Assembly: GCA_900552295.1 (NCBI GenBank)
Contig: URZB01000032.1
Coordinates: 1 to 10,873, forward strand
DNA: 10,873 nucleotides
Direction of reading: 5' to 3'
DNA from: an uncultured Collinsella sp.
GTDB lineage: Bacteria > Actinomycetota > Coriobacteriia > Coriobacteriales > Coriobacteriaceae
In this document: piece by piece, positions 1-4,405 of the stretch
How the letters are laid out: every line of letters starts with the position of its first letter
How positions within the stretch are numbered: position 1 is the first letter of the stretch
Program-made: the position numbers and the translations under genes
The notes under the pieces: model-generated
Told to the model about the DNA's origin: nothing
Seen by the model: only the letters and a program-made list of their open reading frames with translations
The model's database searches: none

Positions 1-1229
1 GTGGGGTTCATGCCACCGCCGCGGTTTTGCAGCTGGGGCTGCTGAGCCTCGCGCTCGCGGGAAGCGTTCTTACCCGCGGCCTCGCCATTGTCGACGGACG
101 CCGTGCGCTTGCGGCGGCGGCGACCATCGGCCGCCCCCTCGGCCTCGGGCGCCTCGGCCTTGCCACGGCCCTTTCCGCGGCCACGACCCTCGCCCTGGCC
201 CTGGCCGGCGCGAGCATCGGATTCGGCATCGCGACGGCGGCGCTTGGGCATCGACGTGCCGGCCAGACGGTCGGCGCTCGACAGGCCATCGCCCACGTCG
301 ACGCCATTTTCGCGATCGAGCTCCATGAGCGCCAGGCGCATCTCGGGCGACTCGATGCGCTCGAGCACGTCACGCGTCACGCAGTCGGGGCGGCAGTTGC
401 AGCCCTGCTCGGCGGCCTTCTTTTTGCAGCCCTCCGAGCACGTCATATCGGCCAGGTTGACCTTAAAGACTTTGCCGTTCTCCAGGCGCAGCACCAGCTG
501 CTCACGCGGCGTGTCATATTCCTGGATGCGCGCCTTGCCAAGCGGCGTATCGATAAGCGTCTTCTTTTTGGGCGCGCGGCTCTTAAAGTCCTTGTACGCC
601 TCGAACTCGTAGCGCAGGCAGCACATCAGGCGGCCGCAGACGCCACTAATCTTGGACGAGTTGAGCGGCAGGTCCTGCTCCTTTGCCATGCGGATCGAAA
701 CCGGCTCAAACTGTCCGCCAAAGCGCGTGCAGCAGAGCTCCTGGCCGCACTGGGCATAGCCGCCCACCAGGCGGGTCTCGTCGCGCACGCCGATCTGGCG
801 CATGTCGACGCGAATGTGCAGCGTCGAGGACAGGTCCTTGACGAGCTGACGGAAATCGACGCGCTCCTCGGCCGCGAAGTAGAACACAGCCTTCTCGCCG
901 CCAAACAGGTACTCGACGCCGACCGGCTTCATCTCGAGGTCGAGCTCTTTGACCAGACGACGGAAATCGACCATGGCCTCGTCGCCCTGGATGGCCAGGT
1001 CGTCGGCAAGCTGCAGGTCGATGTCGCTCGCCACGCGCAGCACGGGCTTGAGCGGCTGGCCGATCTCATCTTGCGGCACCTCGAAGGGATCGGCCGTGAC
1101 CAGGCCGATCTCGGTTCCGCGCTCGGTGGAGCAAATGGCATAATCGGCCTCGAGGATATCCAGATCCTGCGGATCAAACCACAGGTCGCGCGAGGCGTAG
1201 GTAAACTTAACGGGTACGACTAACGGCAT
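1..1229 (-). CDS. yaaT: PSP1/YaaT-family protein, C-terminus cut by window edge
   Basis: I see an open frame of 409 residues that is still open at base 1, so the C-terminus is missing. The core resembles Bacillus YaaT (RicT), a PSP1-domain protein that works with YlbF and YmcA in a complex reported to bind iron-sulfur clusters and to influence RNase Y-dependent mRNA maturation. The family's paired cysteine motifs are present: C161, C166, C167 (CGQELCC) and C198, C203, C204 (CGRLMCC), with LPLNSSKISG between them. Two parts go beyond the Bacillus protein, which is about 275 residues: a second cysteine group (C264, C268, C277, C279, C283) and, from about residue 328, a low-complexity tail rich in Arg, Gly, Lys, Ala and Glu. 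The ATG at 1229 overlaps the holB stop by 10 bases and has AGGAAGG at 1237-1243, 7 bases upstream. It is the last gene seen of the tmk-holB-yaaT operon. Family assignment is firm; the function in this organism is inferred. Confidence 0.88.
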   Translation of the reverse strand, partial: MPLVVPVKFTYASRDLWFDPQDLDILEADYAICSTERGTEIGLVTADPFEVPQDEIGQPLKPVLRVASDIDLQLADDLAIQGDEAMVDFRRLVKELDLEMKPVGVEYLFGGEKAVFYFAAEERVDFRQLVKDLSSTLHIRVDMRQIGVRDETRLVGGYAQCGQELCCTRFGGQFEPVSIRMAKEQDLPLNSSKISGVCGRLMCCLRYEFEAYKDFKSRAPKKKTLIDTPLGKARIQEYDTPREQLVLRLENGKVFKVNLADMTCSEGCKKKAAEQGCNCRPDCVTRDVLERIESPEMRLALMELDRENGVDVGDGLSSADRLAGTSMPKRRRRDAESDARAGQGQGEGRGRGKGRGKAEAPEAEGAADGRRRRKRTASVDNGEAAGKNASREREAQQPQLQNRGGGMNP

Positions 1230-2347
1230 TTCAGTGCCTTCCTGATATCGAACAGCATGACCTCGATGGCCAGCTGGGGAGTAACGTTTCTGGCGATGTT
1301 GCGCTCGGCGGTCGCGACCGCCTCGAGCGCCCGGGTGGCACCCGCAACATTCGTCGCGGCGGCAAGCCGCCCGATCGTGTCGCGCACGTCTTCGTTCACG
1401 ACGTCGGCCGCCTCGTCCTGAAGTGTCAGCAGCACGTCGCGCATGAGCGTCCGCGCGCTCGCCAGCGCTTCCATGATACCCGAACGCTCGCGCGCGTTGA
1501 GTTCGCGCTTGTTGCGGTCCTCAAGCTGCTTCAATGCTCCACGCGACAGGTAGTCGGCGTTTTGCTCGAGCACCTTTTCCTGTGTGGACTTGACCTCGGC
1601 GAGCGGCGCCTTAACGGCGACGATGAGCGACTTGGCGCGGCTGAGCACATCAGCCTCGTCGGCAGCGATGAGCGAATCGATGGCGCGGACCATTTGGCGG
1701 CGAGCATCCTGGCGCTCGGCACTCTTAAGGAACTCGATGCCACGTGTGGGGCTTCCCGCCACGGCGACCGCCATGCGGCAACGCGCGAGATCCTGACCCG
1801 TCGCGCGGCTCACGGCCTGCGCGGCCACGGTGGGCGACACCAGCCGAAACGGCACGCACTGACAGCGGCTCACGATGGTGGGCAACATCACGTCTGCCGA
1901 GGTGCCCAACAAGATGAACATAACGCCCTCGGGCGGCTCCTCGAGTGTCTTGAGCAGCGCGTTGGCGGTGTTAGCGCGCAGTTGCTCGGCACGATCGATG
2001 ATGTAGACCTTGGCCTTGGCACGGATGGGCGCCAGCGGCACGTCATCGAGCAGCTCGCGGGTCTGGGCAATGAGGTAGCCTGTGGCGCTCTCGGGCGTGT
2101 AATAGTGCACGTCAGGATGCGTATGCCGAGCAACGCGTACGCAGCTGTCGCATGCTCCGCAGCCGTCCTGCTCGCACAGGAAGGCCTGGGCGAGCGCCCA
2201 TGCGGCATCGAGCTTGCCGGCACCGGGAGCGCCCAAAAACAGGTAGGCGTGCGATGCGCGGCCGCTGGCGACGGCGTTGGTCAAAAAATCGCGAACGCGC
2301 TCTTGGGTGTCGAGCTTGGCCAGCAGGCTTGCCTGAGCGGGGGCCAC
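1220..2347 (-). CDS. holB: DNA polymerase III delta-prime subunit
   Basis: This is the delta-prime subunit of the clamp loader, an AAA+ protein that helps load the beta sliding clamp at replication forks. With the GTG start it has 375 residues. Visible in order: a P-loop-like GAPGAGK at 39-45, followed by Leu instead of the usual Thr/Ser, so ATP binding is doubtful, as is usual for delta-prime; a four-cysteine zinc module (C58, C63, C66, C69); IIDRAEQL at 116-123; NALLKTLEEP at 129-138; and the SRC arginine-finger motif at 160-162. DnaX (gamma/tau) shares the fold, but it has a true Walker A Thr/Ser and is longer. An in-frame ATG exists at 2386 inside tmk. I prefer GTG at 2347 because AAGGAGG lies 9 bases upstream and the start falls one base after the tmk stop, which suggests translational coupling. 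The protein ends in a 10-base overlap with yaaT. Confidence 0.93.
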   Translation of the reverse strand: MAPAQASLLAKLDTQERVRDFLTNAVASGRASHAYLFLGAPGAGKLDAAWALAQAFLCEQDGCGACDSCVRVARHTHPDVHYYTPESATGYLIAQTRELLDDVPLAPIRAKAKVYIIDRAEQLRANTANALLKTLEEPPEGVMFILLGTSADVMLPTIVSRCQCVPFRLVSPTVAAQAVSRATGQDLARCRMAVAVAGSPTRGIEFLKSAERQDARRQMVRAIDSLIAADEADVLSRAKSLIVAVKAPLAEVKSTQEKVLEQNADYLSRGALKQLEDRNKRELNARERSGIMEALASARTLMRDVLLTLQDEAADVVNEDVRDTIGRLAAATNVAGATRALEAVATAERNIARNVTPQLAIEVMLFDIRKALKCR

Positions 2348-2348
2348 G

Positions 2349-3032
2349 TTACTCGGCCTCCTTGGCAAGCGCGGCGGCGACAGCATCTTGCGAAATGTCG
2401 AGACCGTACGCGCGAATCTGCTCGACCGTCTTCTCGAAGACTTCCTCGACGGTCGCAGTGGCGTCGATGAGCTTTACGCGGTTTGGCTCCTCGGCAGCAA
2501 TGGCGCAAAATCCCTGGTAAACGCGCTCTTGGAAGGCTATGCCTTTTGCCTCCATGCGATCTGCCGCACCACGAGCTGCCATGCGCAGCGCCGCCTGCTC
2601 GGGCGTGATGTGGTAGACGAGCGTGAGCGCCGGATGCGTACCGGCGACAGCCAGGTTGTTGGCATCGCGTACCATCTGACGGTCGAGGCCATCGGCAAAC
2701 GCCTGGTAGCAGGTCGTGGAGTCGTAGAAGCGATCGCACAGGACTACCTTGCCGGCCGCGAGGGCGGGAGCTATGACCTCGTGCACCAACTGGGCACGCG
2801 CCGCCTCGTAGAGCAGCAACTCGCAGGTGTCTCCCATCGCCGTATTGGCGGGGTCGAGCAGCAGAGCACGGATCTTTTCGCTAATGGCGGTACCGCCCGG
2901 CTCGCGCAGGCTCACAACCTGGTAGCCAGCGAGTTCGAGCGCGCGGGCAAGCAGACGCGCCTGCGTGGACTTGCCGGCACCATCGACGCCCTCGAGCGTG
3001 ATAAAGCTATGTTGAGCGGGCTCAAAAGCCAT
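2349..3032 (-). CDS. tmk: Thymidylate kinase (dTMP kinase)
   Basis: This cytosolic enzyme phosphorylates dTMP to dTDP with ATP, the step before dTTP supply for replication. At 227 residues it is slightly longer than the usual 205-215. It has the P-loop GVDGAGKST at 15-23, REPGG at 43-47 (the dTMP-binding loop region), the DRF motif at 100-102 and a LID region around 153-163 (ARGAADRMEAK) with the catalytic arginine. The ATG at 3032 is supported by GGAAGGGG at 3041-3048, 8 bases upstream. It is the first gene of the tmk-holB-yaaT operon, and its last codons supply the ribosome binding site of holB. This placement, dNTP supply beside a clamp-loader subunit, is common in Gram-positive bacteria. 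The protein ends with an alanine-rich stretch and AKEAE, which lies beyond the conserved fold. Confidence 0.95.
   Translation of the reverse strand: MAFEPAQHSFITLEGVDGAGKSTQARLLARALELAGYQVVSLREPGGTAISEKIRALLLDPANTAMGDTCELLLYEAARAQLVHEVIAPALAAGKVVLCDRFYDSTTCYQAFADGLDRQMVRDANNLAVAGTHPALTLVYHITPEQAALRMAARGAADRMEAKGIAFQERVYQGFCAIAAEEPNRVKLIDATATVEEVFEKTVEQIRAYGLDISQDAVAAALAKEAE
2357..2363 (-). promoter_or_regulatory. Ribosome binding site of holB, inside tmk
   Basis: AAGGAGG, a full match to the anti-Shine-Dalgarno sequence, lies within the last codons of tmk and 9 bases before GTG at 2347. It decides the GTG start over the in-frame ATG at 2386, which would make a 388-residue protein with a 13-residue basic, proline-rich leader not typical of delta-prime subunits. 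Confidence 0.8.
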
Positions 3033-3084
3033 GAGCGCAGCCCCTTCCTATAAGGCGCGTAAATGCAGATATATCAACCAAGCC

Positions 3085-3113
3085 ATGATACCCCAGGGGC
3101 AGGCGCGCCCCAA
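3085..3113 (-). promoter_or_regulatory. Possible promoter of the tmk-holB-yaaT operon
   Basis: On the minus strand TTGGGG (3113-3108) and TATCAT (3090-3085) are separated by 17 bases, about 53 bases upstream of the tmk ATG. The -35 matches the TTGACA consensus at only three positions. The spacing and the position just upstream of the first gene of the operon make it plausible but not certain; the TATATC-like stretch at 3068-3073 is another candidate -10. Confidence 0.3.
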
Positions 3114-3121
3114 ATCGGGCC

Positions 3122-3161
3122 TAGTCATTGGGTAGTCATTGGGGACGCTCTTAAATGACTA
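3122..3161. repeat. Small inverted repeat with 11-bp tandem duplication
   Basis: TAGTCATT (3133-3140) and AATGACTA (3154-3161) form a perfect 8-bp inverted repeat around a 13-base loop containing GGGGACG. The left arm with its flank, TAGTCATTGGG, is present twice in tandem (3122-3132 and 3133-3143). The internal arrangement (arm, GGGACG-like core, CTTAAA, opposite arm) resembles the first half of the two longer palindromes at 3164-3219 and 4283-4341, so it looks like a simpler member of the same family. It lies between the divergent tmk and zinc-ribbon genes. Confidence 0.7.
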
Positions 3162-3163
3162 GG

Positions 3164-3227
3164 CGACAGCTAGGGACGTTCCTAAAGTGCCGGCAGAAAA
3201 GGAACGTCCCTAGCTGCCGACTTTTTT
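3164..3227 (+). repeat. Long palindromic repeat, copy A, followed by a T-run
   Basis: CAGCTAGGGACGTTCC (3167-3182) pairs perfectly over 16 bases with 3201-3216, and two more pairs (3164-3165 with 3218-3219) follow one mismatch. The 18-base loop contains GCCGGC. Six T residues at 3222-3227 follow directly, so in the plus direction it has the form of an intrinsic terminator. No plus-strand gene ends upstream of it; tmk starts upstream on the other strand, so a terminator role would be protective or incidental. Copy B (4283-4341) lies about 1.1 kb away in the same orientation, and the two share the core and loop sequence. Confidence 0.85.
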
Positions 3228-3237
3228 GAGCGCTGGG

Positions 3238-3243
3238 TATAAT
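3238..3243 (+). promoter_or_regulatory. -10 box of a probable promoter for the zinc-ribbon gene
   Basis: A perfect TATAAT lies 37 bases before the ATG at 3281. No good -35 is visible at 16-18 bases; that position (about 3215-3220) falls in the right arm of palindrome copy A. The promoter may therefore depend on another sigma factor or on an activator, or be weak. Its upstream half overlaps the repeat, so the repeat may influence expression of the gene. Confidence 0.5.
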
Positions 3244-3268
3244 CGTCGTATTGATTTGAAATGTGGCG

Positions 3269-3275
3269 AAAGGAG
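3269..3275 (+). promoter_or_regulatory. Ribosome binding site deciding the start of the zinc-ribbon gene
   Basis: AAAGGAG lies 5 bases before ATG at 3281. An in-frame GTG at 3263 would place this site inside the coding sequence and has no Shine-Dalgarno sequence of its own. The ATG also puts the first CxxC motif at residue 5, the usual position in zinc-ribbon proteins. Confidence 0.85.
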
Positions 3276-3280
3276 TGGCA

Positions 3281-4264
3281 ATGTCTCGGTATTGCGCCTC
3301 GTGCGGCAAACTTCTTGCAGATGATGCCAAGTTCTGCACCTCATGCGGTGCACCCGTTGAGCAGACAACCGCAAGCAATGGCCAACCCGCGTTTGAGCAG
3401 ACCGGCTTCCTCGATACGCCGCAAGCTAAGCCGGACGACCCCCTCGCCTATCGCCCCGACCCTGCCGCCAGCCCCGCAGCGGTCGAAACGACGCAGCGCA
3501 TACCCGTCGCGGACACCCCGCCCCAACAGCAACCGGCATCTACGTACGCGCCTGATTCACCGCAGGCCCCCGCCGCCAAAAAGAGCAGCACCAAGGCGCT
3601 TATCGCCGTTATCGTTGTGCTCGTGGCAATTATCATCGCCTTGGTCATCTTTTTTGTGATCAAGCCTTTCGACAACGCCGCCACGCAAACGACTGCCGAG
3701 ATTACTAAGCTGCACCATGATGTTGACGATGATGACCTCAAGCCTCTCGACGACCCCAATAGCCTTTTTGACGATGACGACGATGATGACGAGGATGGCA
3801 GCCAGGCGACCCTCTCCGAGCAAAACCTCTACCGTCGCCTGAGCGAATACTACGACCTGCTCGAAGATCTCGATAACCAGGTCCGTGCCTGCGCAGAGGC
3901 GTTCAATGGCGGTTATCTGGAAGAGGACCGTACCGCCCGTCAAAATCTCGCCGACGTCGCCGAGCGCACGGAAGACACCATCGAGCAGTACTACGATATC
4001 GTCGAGGACCTGGACGTCCCCACAAGCTCTAAGAACTACAGCTCGTGGAAGGACATCATTGCTCTGTACGACGACCTGGATCACCGCATCGATGCGATCT
4101 GCGATGCCTGGGAGATCAGCTTAAAGTACGCAAAGCCCGCGGACCATAAGAACGAGATCGTGGCGCCGCTGTCGCGCGACAACGTGGCGGGCACCAATGA
4201 CAATAAGTACCGCCTAGACTTTGAGGAGCGCTATCCCGGCGCCAAACCCGTCGAAGTGAACTAA
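3281..4264 (+). CDS. Zinc-ribbon single-pass membrane protein of unknown function
   Basis: I do not recognise a specific family. The 327-residue protein has a short N-terminal zinc ribbon (C5, C8, C19, C22; YCASCGKLL and FCTSCGAPV), a Pro/Gln/Ala-rich linker to about 100, one transmembrane helix at about 106-127 after basic residues (KKSSTK), an acidic stretch (D149-D152 and D164-D170), and a charged, largely helical C-terminal domain. The helical domain has a weak internal repeat: residues 192-208 resemble 261-277 around a DLD motif. With no signal peptide and positive charge before the helix, the ribbon is probably cytoplasmic and the acidic and helical part extracytoplasmic. It is the only plus-strand gene here, lies between topA and tmk, and is bracketed by two copies of a palindromic repeat. 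Its codons look less G/C-biased than those of its neighbours. A sensor or envelope role is possible, but nothing visible proves it. Confidence 0.8.
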   Translation: MSRYCASCGKLLADDAKFCTSCGAPVEQTTASNGQPAFEQTGFLDTPQAKPDDPLAYRPDPAASPAAVETTQRIPVADTPPQQQPASTYAPDSPQAPAAKKSSTKALIAVIVVLVAIIIALVIFFVIKPFDNAATQTTAEITKLHHDVDDDDLKPLDDPNSLFDDDDDDDEDGSQATLSEQNLYRRLSEYYDLLEDLDNQVRACAEAFNGGYLEEDRTARQNLADVAERTEDTIEQYYDIVEDLDVPTSSKNYSSWKDIIALYDDLDHRIDAICDAWEISLKYAKPADHKNEIVAPLSRDNVAGTNDNKYRLDFEERYPGAKPVEVN

Positions 4265-4282
4265 CGCCTTGTCGTTTCCGAG

Positions 4283-4341
4283 CCGGCAGTTAGGGACGTT
4301 CCTAAACTGCCGGCAGAAAAAGGAATGTCCCTAACTGCCGG
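4283..4341 (+). repeat. Long palindromic repeat, copy B
   Basis: A 21-base arm (4283-4303, beginning CCGGCAGTTAGGG) pairs with 4321-4341, with only one non-Watson-Crick position, a G-T pair at 4298/4326. The 17-base loop holds the perfect palindrome CTGCCGGCAG (4307-4316). The left half can also fold by itself: CCGGCAGTT (4283-4291) pairs with AACTGCCGG (4305-4313), so alternative structures compete. Relative to copy A, the stem pair C3170-G3213 is replaced by T4290-A4334, a compensatory change. It lies 18 bases after the stop of the zinc-ribbon gene and just before the bidirectional terminator. Confidence 0.88.
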
Positions 4342-4343
4342 TC

Positions 4344-4383
4344 AAAAAACGAGCGAGGATCATGGGACCCTCGCTCGTTTTTT
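4344..4383. terminator. Bidirectional intrinsic terminator between zinc-ribbon gene and topA
   Basis: AAAAAACGAGCGAGG (4344-4358) pairs perfectly with 4369-4383 across a 10-base loop. The GC-rich core CGAGCGAGG is flanked by six A on the left and six T on the right, so it works as a Rho-independent terminator in both directions. It lies exactly between the convergent ends of the zinc-ribbon gene (stop at 4264) and topA (stop at 4406). Confidence 0.93.
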
Positions 4384-4405
4384 GGGCAATGTTTCGACTG
4401 CGCCG

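Noticed and set aside
27..1223. A 398-codon plus-strand open frame opposite yaaT
   Set aside because: It is the antisense shadow of the PSP1/YaaT gene, whose cysteine motifs, ribosome binding site and operon position are clear. The shadow has no recognisable domain.
1562..3053. Plus-strand open frames of 302 and 221 codons opposite holB and tmk
   Set aside because: Both are antisense to genes with full catalytic or family motifs and show only low-complexity Arg/Ala/Leu sequence.
3164..3227. Copy A as the true terminator of tmk or of an upstream plus-strand gene
   Set aside because: Its T-run is on the plus strand, while tmk is transcribed leftward from a start to its left. No plus-strand gene ends upstream in the window. 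It is better described as a repeat with terminator shape.
3557..4084. A 175-codon minus-strand open frame opposite the zinc-ribbon gene
   Set aside because: It is rich in Val, Ile and Leu only because it is the complement of Asp-rich and hydrophobic codons. The plus-strand gene has a ribosome binding site, a zinc ribbon and a terminator.
3164..4341. The zinc-ribbon gene with its flanking repeats as a classical insertion sequence
   Set aside because: The flanking repeats are in direct, not inverted, orientation, no transposase or integrase is encoded, and no clear target-site duplication was seen. It may still be a passive cassette.
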